NCBI GenBank assembly: GCA_029959085.1
Contig: JARWIR010000013.1
Location: 10,603,186 to 10,667,185, forward strand
From: Nemophila menziesii
Taxonomy: Eukaryota > Streptophyta > Magnoliopsida > Boraginales > Hydrophyllaceae
Reading direction: 5' to 3'
Length of the DNA: 64,000 nt
A program made the translations under genes and the position numbers. The notes beneath the pieces were generated by a model, which had not been told where the DNA came from, ran no database searches, and saw only the letters and a program-made list of their open reading frames with translations. Positions 32,442 through 45,737 of this stretch are shown one piece after another (the stretch's first letter is position 1; the number at the start of each line of letters is the position of its first letter).

Positions 32442-33200
32442 AGAGTTATGAAATTCTTAAACATTATTATAACAAATTCTATATCATTTATGTGTCTTAG
32501 TATCACATACACCATGCTAGTTTTCTTTTGGTTCAAAAAAATCGTGACATATCTTTTTAGTTTTTATCACCTACGGCTACATGTACTATGTAGTATTTTT
32601 CTAGTAATATTATATACAATAGTTTTTTTCACCAATCACGTAGGGATGTTAATGTTTGGAGTGAATTTGTCTATCTTTGTATCCTAACTTGCAAAAAAGA
32701 AGACTCATAACTTATCCCGTCTTCGTGTCCTTCTTCCCCATACTCTGTCCCACCTTACTTCATTCTTTAAATTTTCGTACAGTTGTATTTTTTTATCTAA
32801 ATGTTACAAGACAAAACAAAATAAGGTTATATTAAAAAAACCTATAAACTAAACATAATAAACCTATGATGCATCGACATACCATGATACAAAATATATT
32901 TGAACATTGGTGCAACATTCAAACAATTATTTATTATTAATTTTGGTTCATAAGTTCAAAAGAACAACAAAGCAAAGCTTATTAATAATCAAAGTGTTTC
33001 ATTAATATAAAAAAAAATCAATGATTTACATTTCAGAATAATAACAATATTCTTCATATGCAAAAGTCAATGAATTATTTATAGGATAATGATGTTTCAA
33101 GTGAACTAATTGACCTTCAAGCTCCAAAGTATGTTCTTTAGCTTTCAACTTATTTAGCTCTATTGCAACACATCTTCAATCATTGCCAACTTGAGGGGAA
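32442..33200. other. AT-rich spacer, no gene seen
   Basis: A stretch near 32640 (GTAGGGATGTTAATG) weakly resembles the end of the hAT MITE at 30487. Otherwise nothing is recognised. Confidence 0.45.
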
Positions 33201-35490
33201 AAATTGATAAAAACGTTGATTTGTAGACTCAATGGTAATGATTCAACAATATTTTTCAATGAAGAGAATAAAAATCATACTTGGGCGATTTGAGGAGTTA
33301 GTAAAAGATGAATCTATGTTAATACGGAAATCAAGGATCATGAAAATTCATGAAGAATATGAAATTCAAAATTTTATCTCAATGTTCAAAGAGAAGACAA
33401 TAAACTCTATTATTCAAATTATATCATCATAAGGTACATTGATAACAAAGGAATATATCTTTGGGAAAGAATTTATTCAATATCATACTAGCTTACTTGG
33501 TGCAAAAAATGTAGAAGAACCCTACTATGAGGATTTACTACATAAAATATGCCAGAAGAAGCTAGTGCAAGACTCAACTAATCAACTCACTGCACCTATA
33601 ATAGATAAAAAGATCAAGGAAACACTCTAGGATATCAACAACTCAAAAAATCCCGGCACTTGATGGTTCACATAATGTTTTTTCAAGCATTCATTGAGTT
33701 CTAGGCAATGATATTATCATGGTTGTCAAGAATACTTAAGAGGTATAGAAAATGCTCAAGAAAATTAATGTTGCTAATATTACCTTACTACCAAAGATGC
33801 ATAATCCCACAAATGTCAAAAAATTCAGGCCATAGCTTGTTGCAATGATCTTTTTATAGCCAACAGACTGCAGCAAGTACTAGATCAACTCATCTTCCCC
33901 AATCAATCAACTTTTGATGCTGGAAGGAACATTGGAGATAATATATTAATTACTCAAGAAATATTTAAAGGCTACAAAAGATTAAATATTTTTAAAGGTA
34001 TGTGATAAAAGTAGATATCATGAAAGCTTATGACTCATTAAATTGGAACTTTGTGATAAAAACCCTGAAGATTATTGGGTTTCCCTTGTAATTTATCACA
34101 TTGACAAAAATATCAACATATTCTTCCATCTTGATCAATGGAAGACCACGTGGTTATTTCAAAGTGGAAAAGGGACTTAGACAAGGTGATCCCTTATAAC
34201 AATATATGTTTGTAATCTGTATGGAAATTCTTTCTTGAATACTACAAAAGGTGGGACAGTGAAAAGCTTTCAACTGGCAACCAAGATGTAAAAGCCTACA
34301 TCTAAACAATTCCTATTTGTTGATGACTTGCTTATATTATTCAAACCCATTAAATAGTCATGCTTACCTATTCATAAGGGGCTTAATCTTTTCATAAGAT
34401 TAGCTGGCTTACAGTTCACTAAATAAAAGAGTTATATAATTTATAGGAAACGCATCCAAAAATATAAAGAAGAAACAACTAGAATACTAAAAATCCCAAA
34501 CCTATGAGGTTTTTAGGACTTACAATCATCATTAGAAGATTATCTACAACTGATTGTGCTTCACTAATTGAGAAATTTACTATTAAATTTGACCAGTGGA
34601 CTACTAATTTTATTTTTTATGTGGGAAGACTTCATAATCAAGTATATACCTAGTAGTTTCTCAGTGTATTAGTGTGGGAGGTATGCATTACCTAAGGGGG
34701 TCATTAAATGGCATTATGAGTGCTTTCGTATGGAAATGAACTAGTTACTATACAAGGGGAGCAAGGATTGCTTGGTCAGAAATTTGCGATGTGATGAATG
34801 GGATTGGGAATTAGAGTTTTGTTAACTCAAAACAAGGTTATTATTATAAATTTATGTTAGGAAAGTTGCTTTCCTATAGAATCTATCTGTTCAAACTGGG
34901 TTCAAAAGACATTGCTAAAAGATCAATCATTTTGGAAAGTAAATGAACCACAAGATACATCACGGGGATGGAGAAAATCCTCAAATACAAAGAAAAAACT
35001 TGTAAATTATTCATACACAAAGTTGGAAATGGTTAAAATACATTCTTATGGGGGATAAATAAAATTCAAGCTAGTACAAATGCTTCAGGATACTACCAAA
35101 GCAAAAAAAAATAGAAGAGTTTCACAAGCAATGAGTATGGATATGTCCCGAGTACTTAACTTTTTGCGTAATTACTCAAATAATATAAGTTTGACTAATG
35201 AGGAGGATAAAGTCATAGCAAGTTTTCAAAAATTGGAATATTTAGCACACAATTGATCTATGAAGAAATGAGAACAAAATCCCCTAAGAATGCTTGGTCT
35301 ACAGTCATCTCAAACAAAAAAATTCAACAAAAAATGAGATTCATAATCTGGCTAGCTTTCAAAGATAGGTTACCAAGAAGTTGTGCCTTTGTGCTTGGGG
35401 AATCCAAATACCTCCTATTTGTATATTCTGCAGTCTCATATATTGACCACCAATTACAGGATTGCTCCATCATATCTCGCACCTAGAAGA
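33200..35490 (+). mobile_element. Decayed LINE reverse transcriptase region
   Basis: Plus-strand fragments in LINE order are: FSMKRIKIILGRFEELVKDE (33250); KYLKGIENAQEN and NQSTFDAGRNIGDNILITQE (33730-33960); VDIMKAYDSLNW with the first catalytic Asp context (about 34015-34045); GLRQGDPL (about 34168); QFLFVDDLLILF, the FVDD box (about 34310); DQSFWKVNEPQDTSRGWRK (about 34920); and a zf-RVT-like MRFIIWLAFKDRLPRS (about 35335). It is broken by many stops. It differs from the LINE at 24816, so it is a separate insertion. Confidence 0.78.
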
Positions 35491-36153
35491 AGTGTACCCA
35501 TAAAAGCAACCTGCCAACAACAAATCTAATCATCACGCCCTTCATAGAAGGGTTAACAGTGCATCATGTAGATAGATAGATATAGTGAATCTCATTTAAA
35601 TCATATACTCCACTCTATAATTTTATATCATATGGAGAGAACATAGTCAAAGAAATCACGAGGGGATTTTTTGGTCAGAAGAATACTTACATGATAGACG
35701 AATATTGTGTTATAATATTAGATATCATAGATGTATTTTATTTTAGTTGGAGACCCCACTTAAGGAATGGGTACCACATTTTTTGAATTTACCCTTTTCA
35801 AAATATTTGAGGTTAAAAATATGATAATATTGCAATAATATCATATTTACCTATAACACTTTAAGAAACCTTATAGAAGTGGGATGTAATACCACACAAT
35901 CGCAAACTCTTGTCACTACTGAGAGAAAAACCTCATGGATATCATCTGGATTGATTAGAATCAATATAATCATCATAGATCTCCTTCCTCAAAATAAATT
36001 TCACCATGTCCCTAAAATCATGATCTAGAAATGAGAATGCACACCTTAAGATAGAATATTGAATTTAACCTCACTAATGTTTAAAGTCCAATCATCATTA
36101 TTCGTCTTGATTTTGTTGATATAATTACAGAATCATCTCCCACAAATAATGGG
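35491..36153. other. Spacer receiving the solo LTR, no gene seen
   Basis: AT-rich with a short GATA repeat near 35570. The sequence continues after 37718 on the other side of the solo LTR. Confidence 0.5.
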
Positions 36154-37713
36154 TGGTGAAACCTGGGGTGCTATAAAATTAATGCGATAAATAAAAGGAA
36201 CCACAATGCCGCAAGTGCACGCTTGTCTAAGTAATATCCGATAAATCGGGTTTTGTTCTCAGGGACGGATTAGGTTCAACTCTAGTATTAATTAGATAGT
36301 AGAAATAATTGCTTGACAGAAAAGTAAATAATATGATTTTTGTTTGGTTTTCTAAATTAAAGATGCGAATCAATAAAGACTAAAAATAAATAACTGAAAA
36401 GACATAATAAAGTAAAAGGACTAACTTCAGAGATGAGAGATACTTGAGTCTCGCAAGGAATCCACCTAATTAATGTAATATATGTTATGTTTAAGGGTGG
36501 AATTGGTATTATTATATTAGCCGGGACTCAAATATCTCCTAGCCCCCGTCAGGGTGGACCTAGGAGCTATCCGAAAGTACTATAAACCTCTATATGGGCG
36601 AATATGCCTCTTCGGATGATATGTATTTACCTCTTTGGCTATGTAATTAGTTAAGTATGTCGGTCAATAACGCACATTACATGGGTATTACCTAAGTCTG
36701 TATTCAAACCCCCCTGGCGGATGATCACTTCGCCACTAAACTGAAAAGCCCGAATACTAAAAGCTATTTCTAGTTATACCGAAAAGAAATAGTGATTAAG
36801 AACAAAGTAATATCCAATATATAAGACTCAATTCAATTTAAATCATGAAAATCTCAAATTCAAAACATAGAATAAATTAATTAAGGTCCATCCCTTTATT
36901 GCGATTTTCAAGTATATGAAAGTTTAGCTCATAAATAAATTAAAGACTGAAATTAAATATAAAGAAGTCATAATTCAATTACTGAAAAGAAATAGATAAC
37001 CTAAAGGTTGGGTTGGCTGTTGTTGGAAGAACAGAATTCCTCCAGCTCTAGTTTCGCCTTTGCCTTTTTGCCCTGACTTGAAAATATAAAGCCTCTGATG
37101 TAATTCTATGAAGTGTCTGTAAAAAGGAGGCTAAAGGGTCTATTGATACTTGTAAAAACGGATTAGGTATTAAGTTAAGAGGATTAGGTCAAATTATAAA
37201 AAGCCCAAGACCATCTTCTTTTTTAATTCCCGTAACTGGTGTGCATCCTTTAGTAAAACGGCTGTAACTTTTGAATAACAACTCCAAATAGAATGATTCA
37301 ACTTGGAGAATCTTCCTAACTCAATAGGCTATCAAACCATGTTTCACGGCCCAAGGCTAAATCCGCTCCTAATTAGCCCAAAAAAAGAAATCTTTATCAG
37401 CCTTTCAGATCTGCAACTTCTTTAATTAAGTTCTTGGAAATTCTTTTCTTACCTTTAGCTCCTCCACTCGATCTAAGACTTTAATTCTTACTTCTCCTCC
37501 TTGTAATGGTTCTTCATGAATTCATAAACCTACTAACTTTGCGCTAAAACAAACAAATTAACGCACAAAAGCTCAAAAATGCAAATAGTCTAATTCCAAG
37601 GGGAGAAAGTGCAATATGACGAAATAAGCATAAAAGTCTATCAAATAAGTCAAATATTCACCTAAAATGATGTCTCCTAAGGGATAATATTTAGAACAAA
37701 TAGGGAGACATCA
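36154..37713 (-). mobile_element. Solo LTR of the gag-only family (element C), 1560 bp
   Basis: Starts TGGTGAAACC and ends GGGAGACATCA, like the LTRs of elements A and B, with nearly the same length. Flanks ATGGG (36149-36153) and ATGAG (37714-37718) agree at 4 of 5 positions. It keeps CCCCCGTCAGGGTGGAC and ACCACAATGCCGCAAGTGCACG-like blocks. No interior is present, so it probably arose by LTR-LTR recombination. Confidence 0.8.
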
Positions 37714-37854
37714 ATGAGGGATATATTACACCTTAGTTAAACAATATATAAATACCTCTTTGAACTAAGCTTTAGTGGCCCAATCTCCCCCAACATTTAA
37801 GTTTGGTTATTAACAAAAAATGTTGAAAATACCATAATATTCCTAATAATCCTC

Positions 37855-38290
37855 TTATTTACATATTAAAAAAATCATCTTCCTCCCAAAATCATCTTCT
37901 ATCCTATAAAACTCACGACATCCCCTCCTTCACTATCATCAAATCCTACACCATCAACAAGAATAGATGATTATATATCTCACAAACATCTCCTCCCCCA
38001 CCCCCACCCTCACCAAACACTACGCCACCAACAAGAATATACAATTTAAGAACCCACAAACTCATGACATTCCCTTCACAAACTAATTAATTCAACTACC
38101 CCGACAATTTATGGGCCCCACAAAACTAAAGACATCCATCTTACACCATCGTCAAACCCCATCAAGAAGAATAGACCATTGAAGAACCCACAAAATCATA
38201 TCATTCCCTCCCAAACTCATCTCGTCAACAGTCTTGTCAATTCATTGGCCCCACAAAACTCATGAGATCCCCTCCACCATTAAACATAAA
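37855..38290. repeat. Degenerate C-rich minisatellite
   Basis: Diverged units carry ACAAAACTCATGACAT, CCCCTCCACCATC and CACCATCAACAAGAATAGA, each seen three or four times. Confidence 0.65.
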
Positions 38291-38556
38291 TCTAAATCCG
38301 AATATGGGTTATTAAACTTTTTTTTTTGTATTTTTAATATTTAATTGCACTCGTATTTATTGTATATGTACACAAGTATTTAGTTTAACTCGTAAATAAT
38401 TTTTTTAGACTTTTAATTATAACAAATGATGATGATTGGGGTGGGGAATGATCTCCATGATGGTGGCGGTTATCAATGTGATGGAGAGCACCTATGTTGT
38501 GAAGAAGATGAGGTTAAGGTTTTATGTTTTAGATTTGTATCAATAGGAATGAGTGT
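38291..38556. other. Spacer, no gene seen
   Basis: No recognisable coding sequence. Confidence 0.45.
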
Positions 38557-39382
38557 ACCGTTAATAAGATGAGTTAGAGGTTTCTTCAATGGGGGCGGAG
38601 ACACCATGAAAAAGATGAGTTCATGATTTCTTTAGGTCGGGCAATGCGAATTGAAGAAGAAGAAGAAGAAGAAGAAGGGTAGGGATTTTCAATTTTTTGC
38701 ATACTATTTAATTAGGTCATGTGAGTAAATTTATAGGCCAAACAATTTTAAAATTAATAAAAATCACCACATGTAAAAAAATGTGTATATACAATCATCT
38801 TAAAAAATAAACAGAAGGGATGTTTGAGTAATAGACACCTTAGTTTAAAGGGGTATATTTTAGAGGATTTTCAGCAGTTTAGAAAATCTTTAAAGGAAAT
38901 ATAAGTTATTGCCCCACAAATGACCTTGTGAAAATAAGCAGTGTAGGAGTTACCGTTAATAAGATGAGTTAGAGGTTTCTTCAATGGGGGCGGAGACACC
39001 ATGAAAAAGATGAGTTCATGATTTCTTTAGGTTGGGCAATGCGAATTGAAGAAGAAGAAGAAGAAGAAGAAGAAGAAGAAGAAGAAGAAGAAGAAGAAGA
39101 AGAAGAAGGGTAGGGATTTTCAATTTTTTGCATACTATTTAATTAGGTCATGTGAGTAAATTTATAGGCCAAACAATTTTAAAATTAATAAAAATCACCA
39201 CATGTAAAAAAATGTGTATATACAATCATCTTAAAAAATAAACAGAAGGGATGTTTGAGTAATAGACACCTTAATTTAAAGGGGTATATTTTAGAGGATT
39301 TTCAGCAGTTTAGAAAATCTTTAAAGGAAATATAAGTTATTGCCCCACAAATGACCTTGTGAAAATAAGCAGTGTAGGAGTT
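38557..39382. repeat. Tandem duplication of a 395-bp unit with GAA arrays
   Basis: Unit 1 is 38557-38951 and unit 2 is 38952-39382, nearly identical. The GAA array is about 8 units in the first (38653-38677) and about 20 in the second (39048-39108), which explains most of the length difference. Confidence 0.93.
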
Positions 39383-39570
39383 ACCATTCTTGATCCATTG
39401 AATTTGAAAGTTTTGTTTAAGAATTCTATCATTAATTTTCGTGAATATCTCTAGTTTGTTAAATAATGATTTCCATATATCTTCCCTAGTTGCAAGTGTT
39501 TAAATCCAACACCTTCCCAATTCTTTAGCTAGAATTGAGAATCAAACTACCACTTTTTCTTATATATTAA

Positions 39571-39798
39571 ATACTTGTTTTGAAGTATTTTTTCTAAAAC
39601 ACTTAAAAGTGCTTCTAAATTTTTAAAAGTGTTTTACACCGTAAATAACATTTTTTGAAAAAAATACCAAATATGTGCTTTTTATAAAAAAATATCTAAA
39701 ATGATTATAGATTTTAAAAATATTTTTATTTTTACAAATATTCTAAATTTATTCTAAAAGTGTTTTTTATTCTAAAATAAGCACTTCCAAACAAACTC
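39571..39798. mobile_element. Tourist-like MITE, degenerate, 228 bp
   Basis: Flanked by TAA (39568-39570 and 39799-39801). The right end AAGCACTTCCAAAC and internal blocks such as ACACTTAAAAGTGCTTCTAA match the cleaner relative at 50083-50313 (231 bp). Confidence 0.7.
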
Positions 39799-39801
39799 TA
39801 A

Positions 39802-40342
39802 CTCTCTACAACGACTTTACTCTAATAGCTTCCCAATTTTACCTCCTAATTTTAAAATTTTACATTCAAACTTAATTTTAATAATTTTTTTATTTTAATA
39901 AAATTGCTTTATTTATATATTTTACAAAATTTATTTTTTATATAATAATTATAGTTATATTTACAAATTCTTTTCATACATTTTAGAAACATATTGTTTT
40001 ATTTTTTTTTTTAAATATTATAATTTATGATTTTTTTTCTTTCAAAATTTAAAATTGAGATTTGATATAGAAAGTCATTATAAAAAGGGTTAAAAAAATG
40101 GTTCAAAAATAAATAACTAAAATTAAACTCTAAAAAAAAAAAAATCAATCTTGAATGTGCAAAATATATATATAAAAATTTTGTTAGCAGGTTAAGTCTA
40201 ATGGACTCCCATTTGTAGCAAAAAGTTACAATTAGCTTCCAACACCTTCTTAATTATAAGGTATCCAATTAACAAGTTTTCACTCCCAATCTATTAAACT
40301 TTTTTTTCACAAATAAATTAATCTATTCTTTATTCTATTTTA

Positions 40343-40348
<6 letters not shown>
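39802..40348. other. AT-rich spacer, no gene seen
   Basis: Homopolymer-rich with nothing coding. Confidence 0.5.

Positions 40349-40426
<78 letters not shown>
40349..40426. repeat. (TA)n microsatellite
   Basis: About 78 bases of perfect TA repeat. Confidence 0.97.
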
Positions 40427-40429
<3 letters not shown>

Positions 40430-40721
40430 CGTTAGTGGATATAAGTTATATATTTTTTCAAATTATTTATTTATGAGTATTTTCATAATTATAATAATAA
40501 TTAATAAAAATAAATTGAAAAATTAATTTTGAATATTCTTTTAATGAATTAAAAATTAGATATATAAATAAAATAATTAAATAAAAAATTAAAATAATAA
40601 TAAAATTGTTGAAATAGAAAAATTATTAAAATAACTTTGAATAAGGATCCTAAAAATCATAAAACTGTTGGAGCAAAACTATTTTTAGAATATGTATTTA
40701 ACTTCCAATTGTAGTTAATAA

Positions 40722-40982
40722 GGCCCCGTTTGGTTCGTGAAAATTATGGCTATTTTCTGTTTTCATTTTTAATATTTTCAAAATACGAATAAAAACGTGT
40801 TTGACTAGTGAAAATGAAAACAGTGTTCTTGAAAATTAAATGAAATCACTGCTATATTAGAGAACGTGAAATCGACGTTTTCCAAATTTTCTGAAAATTT
40901 TGAAAAGAAAACGAAAATCATTTTTTAAAAATATATTTTAAAAACAAAAACAGAAAACGTTTTCATAAACCAAACAGTTCAT
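40722..40982. mobile_element. MITE, probably Tourist-like, about 261 bp
   Basis: Ends GGCCCCGTTTGGTTCGTGAAAA and, inverted, AACTGTTTGGTTTATGAAAA form imperfect inverted repeats. TAA lies on both sides (40719-40721 and 40983-40985). The middle has CGTTTTC/GAAAACG inverted blocks. The right boundary is uncertain by a few bases. Confidence 0.6.
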
Positions 40983-41669
40983 TAAAATTTGGGTTACTTT
41001 TTCAACTTTTAACATTCCAACCACCTCCTTCGACCCCTAATCTATAAATCTCTACCTTTACTACTTTCTCAATACATGTATCGATAAAAGACGCCTCTCT
41101 ACATTTTATTTTATTTGTTTTTTTATCTCTTTTCTTGTATTTTTTTTAGTCAAAAGACTCTCTTCTTAAATTTAAATGCTCAATCTTTTATCAAACTTTT
41201 CCATTTTTTTTAGCTTTACATTTGAACTTTAACTTTTTTTGCTTTTCTTTATTTCATATTACTAATTTATTTATACTTTGAAATTTATAATTACAAAAAT
41301 AATTATAATGAAATCAATTATTATAAAAAAATCAATTTATGTGAATACTAAAGAAAATAGTTATATATTAATTGGAACTATATGTAAATAATAATAAATA
41401 TTTTTTATTATTGAAATATTTAAAAAAAAATGAAGTAGTTGACTAAAATTAAAGTTTGGTGTTTGAAATAGGAAAGCTGTTGGAGCAACACTAATTTTAG
41501 GAGTTAATATTTAAGATGGATAAAAGGTTTGACTCCTAACTGTGGCTATTTGAATTGAGAGCTGTTGGACTTAGTCTAACATAATTAATGTAGCTAAAAA
41601 GACAAAAAAAATATCAGGGATAAAAAATTAAAAGTTCTAATTTTAGTCTAGATTTTTGCTAGAATTAGG
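40983..41669. other. AT-rich spacer, no gene seen
   Basis: GAGCTGTTGGACTTAGTCTAAC near 41560 faces TTAAGTCTAATGGACTCCC near 40190, weakly suggesting an older, larger inverted-repeat element around the microsatellite. Confidence 0.4.
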
Positions 41670-44020
41670 GAGTTGTTTGACTCAAATCCTCACCATGCAT
41701 TGAGAAATTTGAAAAGGTGTTTAGAGTTGAAAACTCCTTTGGTACAACATTTAGAGCCATTTATTGTAGTAAATAATGTACATATGAGAGCCAAAAATCT
41801 TGATATTCCAAACACTTTGCACAACATCAATAAAGTCATCATAAAAGGTATATCATTTACGAGTTTTAACGACTTGGGTCCAAAATAATATGAATAGACT
41901 TGTGATAGAAGATAGGGTAAATGGTCGGAGGCCCCTGTAAGTTCAATGTTAAGTAGAGAAAACTCAATATTTTCCATCATAAAAGGATTGACAAGTGTTG
42001 TATCAGTGTTGCTCTCCCATCAGAGCTGATTCAAGAAACCAAAATATGTCTAGTTACCTAAAGTAAAATTTCTTTTTATGGGTCTTTTTTACTATAAAAT
42101 ATTGTTTTGATAAAATTGAGGCTCTTTTTATCAATAATATAACAGGGCCTAAAATATCCGCCTTGGTAGCTTGCCTCGAGGGTCGGCCATGTCGCCCATA
42201 GCAAGCTAGAACTCTTGCTGGTCTAAGGGAAGCAAGAACCCCACAAGTATGGGTGATAAGCCCTGCATCTTGAATACACCTTTTAAATTACATCAAGTTT
42301 TGAGGAATGGATCTAATCCCAAATGGCCATCAAACACCAAAATATAGTTGAAATCACTAAAACAAATCATGGTTTATCTCGTCAAATAAGAATATGGAGT
42401 AATTTTTTACCACAAGGACCATGTCATGATATGTTCCCTGTATTAGTAAACAAAAGCAGACTATACATTTGAGTAATTTGCAAGAGGGTTAATATTACAT
42501 AGGATCACTTAATCCATAATATCGAGTAGACAAACATCAAATTCTTCCAAAAGATTTGAGTAATTACCTTTATTTATAGGAGTAGTATATATCGTGACCT
42601 AGTGAATCTTGAAACCCCGATGAAGCAAGATAACCTGGAGTAGAGTTTTTCAAGGTAGTACTAATAAATTTCATATTAGTAAAGTCCAAGACATACTCAT
42701 TTACATGTTTGTGATATCTCTATGAGTAGGGGAATATTAACTTAAAGTGCAAGATTCTTTATAGCAATCAGAGTAACCACGTTAACCCCTAGTATTTTGT
42801 TAAATAAAATTTCTCCATTCACGAACTAAACAATTTCATTCTCATTGTATTCCTTTACATGATTAATTAATGTAGCAAAGATGTTCATGATAGATCATTG
42901 TACTCTAATTATTGAATGGGGTATCATACATCTACTTCTCTTATTAGTAGAGTCCATTCCTCAACAAACCTGGAGGAAGGAGTGTTAACAATGACTTTAT
43001 CTTCTTTGAGGTATATCCATGTCAAGGTGGCTCACAAGATTGCAAGTGGATCAAAATTGGGGCTTCCACATATATTCAAGCTTAATGTCGTAGATGATAT
43101 AATTTTTTAGCTTAACCCAAAGTGAACACATTAGCTTATTTTTAAGGTTGACCTCAACATAACTACATATATAATCATATGGTAGTTTTCGTTAGGTGTT
43201 CACGTCCATTTGCAATGGATCAATAAAGTTATTATCAAGGAACAAGGAGTCTAAATCATTCCTCTTTGGAGAATAGGAATGGGATTTCCAACATATTAAC
43301 CCAAATCAAAACTTGGTTGGTATTATAGTTTGCAAGTTGAGCTCTCATAGTCCATTTTCTAAACAATATTAGGCATTAGTTAACATGTCAAAGTTAATCT
43401 TGAACCAATATAGAAGTTACATTGTTCTCATATTTGGAAACATACATTCTATATTAAGCCAATTTGGCTTCCACTTGATCAAATATCCTCCAATTAAGGT
43501 CCACCAATCTCCTAACACAATAAACATTATGTGTGCATTCTAGAAGTTACTTAATAAGGGTAAAATTTCCTTTGTAGTTAACTAGCTTAAATAATTATGA
43601 CGGGGTTGGGTGAAAACAAGATGCAACAATGTTTCCATAAATAATCTCAGATCAATATAACAAAAAAATTAAGGAAGTCCTTGTCCTTGTTAAGGGGAAA
43701 ATCCTTCCAATTAGAAGTGATATTGGTGAAAAAAGGGGTTGTTTGTATATGCTTCCAACACGTTTAATTGATGGTAAACATACGGTGTCACCCTTTTATC
43801 GGTTAGCGAAAAGTGAGGGATTTCAAAATTTTGTGACAGAAGGATGACCTCACTTTTCTTTCAGCCGGCCGTCTAAATTCCTGGACAAACGATTTAGTGA
43901 CTTTGCTAAAAAGTCAGCCAAGGACGGTCACCCACTTGAAAAATCAGGGATGGCCAGATGCTGAGAAAAGGTGGGAGATTGACTTTTTATTGTTGAATCT
44001 TCCAAAGCCATTTTTGGAGG
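41670..44020 (-). mobile_element. Decayed LINE 5' half (ORF1 and endonuclease), minus strand
   Basis: Minus-strand landmarks, from the right: an ORF1 segment with LEYMWKPQF.STCNLVSH at about 43035-43090. This corresponds to the DUF4283-type protein and its following CCHC knuckle, with the first Cys now a stop and the last replaced by Ile. Next is the endonuclease GDFN-like motif, as SDFNYILVFDGHLGLDP, at 42303-42358. Then comes the endonuclease end, ASDHLPYLL, near 41930, followed by FGPKSLKLVN. No reverse transcriptase follows to the left. Many stops. It is the opposite half to the other two LINE fragments. Confidence 0.7.
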
Positions 44021-44700
44021 ATTAAATTTGCGAAATTGTAAGAAATCATATCCTACTCAAAACTACCAAATCTTATACCAAAGAAATTCAATTTTTTTTT
44101 TTGATAAATCCAAGGATGCATTCACATATAAGAAAGCCATGTGAGTTTTAAATAAAAACAAAAGCAATTGGAGAAAAAAATTAAGAGCTTCAAGGGTTAT
44201 TTTTTTGGTATATGGATAATCCGGACCAACTTGCGCGCACGTAGTTCAACTCCAACGCTAATTAGTTGACATGTGAAATCGATCATTTTCCATTAGTTTC
44301 CGACAATTTATAACATATATATATGCCCCGTAAAAACACAAACCCTGATAATCTTTATCATCAGATCCAAATCTTTCATCAGGATTAACCAATAGCACAC
44401 CGGGGACACCTGAACATATGCATAAATTTTTTAATTACCATAACTAATTTAACCATGCAAACCAATTATTTATCAGCTAACTCTTTTGCACATTCCACAT
44501 CTAAATGACAACAAAATCCATAATTCGATTGTCATGATACGTGATATATTCACATTCAAACATCTTTTTCGTTGCAAGAATATCATATAATTATTAGAAA
44601 TTATATACTATGCTACTAAAGGCATTTCATTCTTACTTTCCTAGAGCACTAATAAGAAATGGTTGATTCATTCTATGTCTATGTGACTTGACTTATTGAA
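44021..44700. other. Spacer, no gene seen
   Basis: No recognised feature other than poly-T and AT-rich stretches. Confidence 0.5.
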
Positions 44701-44786
44701 GTTAAAGGCGCTCCTCCGAGGAGCGTCTCATAATTAAGATAATTAATGAGCTGATTAAGTTAGTGGGATGAAGGCACTCCTCGAAG

Positions 44787-45580
44787 CAGGGGCGGATCCA
44801 ATAACTAATTTGAGGGGGGCTTGAAATATATGACAGTTCGAGAGTCAACGCTTTCCGAAATTTTTTAAGGTAAAAATATGACACATAAACATATAACTAG
44901 GAATGTCAAAATGTAATTATGAGAATCCAACGTCATTAAGTTTTTTGTATCTAAATTAATGAGTTTACCCGTTCTTAGTTACTCCAAAAATATGTAAACC
45001 AACATCATTATATACACTTAAACTATACAACATCATTATTATAATATACTATATGTTATACTAATATTTTAATGTATAAATATAAGAAATTAATCATTTA
45101 TAAAAAAATAAACACTATAATTTTATTGGAGTAATACAAATAATAAAGAAATAAGTTTTATGAAAATTAACAAATTTATAACATAAATCTTTATTTGGAA
45201 AAATGATATAGTAATTGCTAAGATTCGAACACCTAATCTCTTCTTTAAATGCTAAAATATAAATTCCTAAACCACTAAACCATAATACAAATAATATGTT
45301 TTATGAAAATTGACAAATTTATAATATAAATCTCTATGTGGAAAAATGATTAAGTAATTGCTAAGATTAAAACACATAACCTCCTTTTTAAATTCTAAAA
45401 TGTAAAGTTCCTAAACCACTAAGCCATAATACCTTATGTGTTTTTTAGAGCATACATGTTTTACATAAATGTTCAGAGAGGGCTAATTATTTTTCGGGAC
45501 AAAATTACACTGACGTATTATAAATTTTCTAGGTTCAAGGGGGCTTGAGCCCCCCTGTGCCTCAAAGGGGCCCGCCCCTG
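44787..45580. mobile_element. Non-autonomous hAT element, 794 bp
   Basis: Ends CAGGGGCGGATCC and, inverted, CAGGGGCGGGCCC are typical hAT repeats. Flanks are CCTCGAAG (44779-44786) and CCTCGAAA (45581-45588), 7 of 8. A GGGGGCTTGAGCCCCCC palindrome sits near the right end. The interior is an approximate tandem duplication (45137-45287 and 45288-45431), and each copy includes a reverse-oriented tRNA-like block (minus strand ATGGCTTAGTGGTTTAGG), perhaps from a SINE. No transposase. Confidence 0.87.
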
Positions 45581-45737
45581 CCTCGAAAGAACGTCTATGT
45601 GTTAGTTTCAAAATTAATTTTGCACATAAGTTTTTTCTTGAATTTTTTTTATTTACGTTAATAATAAAAAAAACTCAAAATATAGCAATCATTTTTTTTA
45701 TCAAAAGAGACCAATCATTTCAGCATAATTTGTCGAA

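Noticed and set aside
41673..41888. 71-residue plus-strand open frame
   Set aside because: Shadow of the LINE endonuclease-end region on the minus strand.
44702..44884. 60-residue minus-strand open frame
   Set aside because: Crosses the hAT element boundary and so cannot be an old gene.
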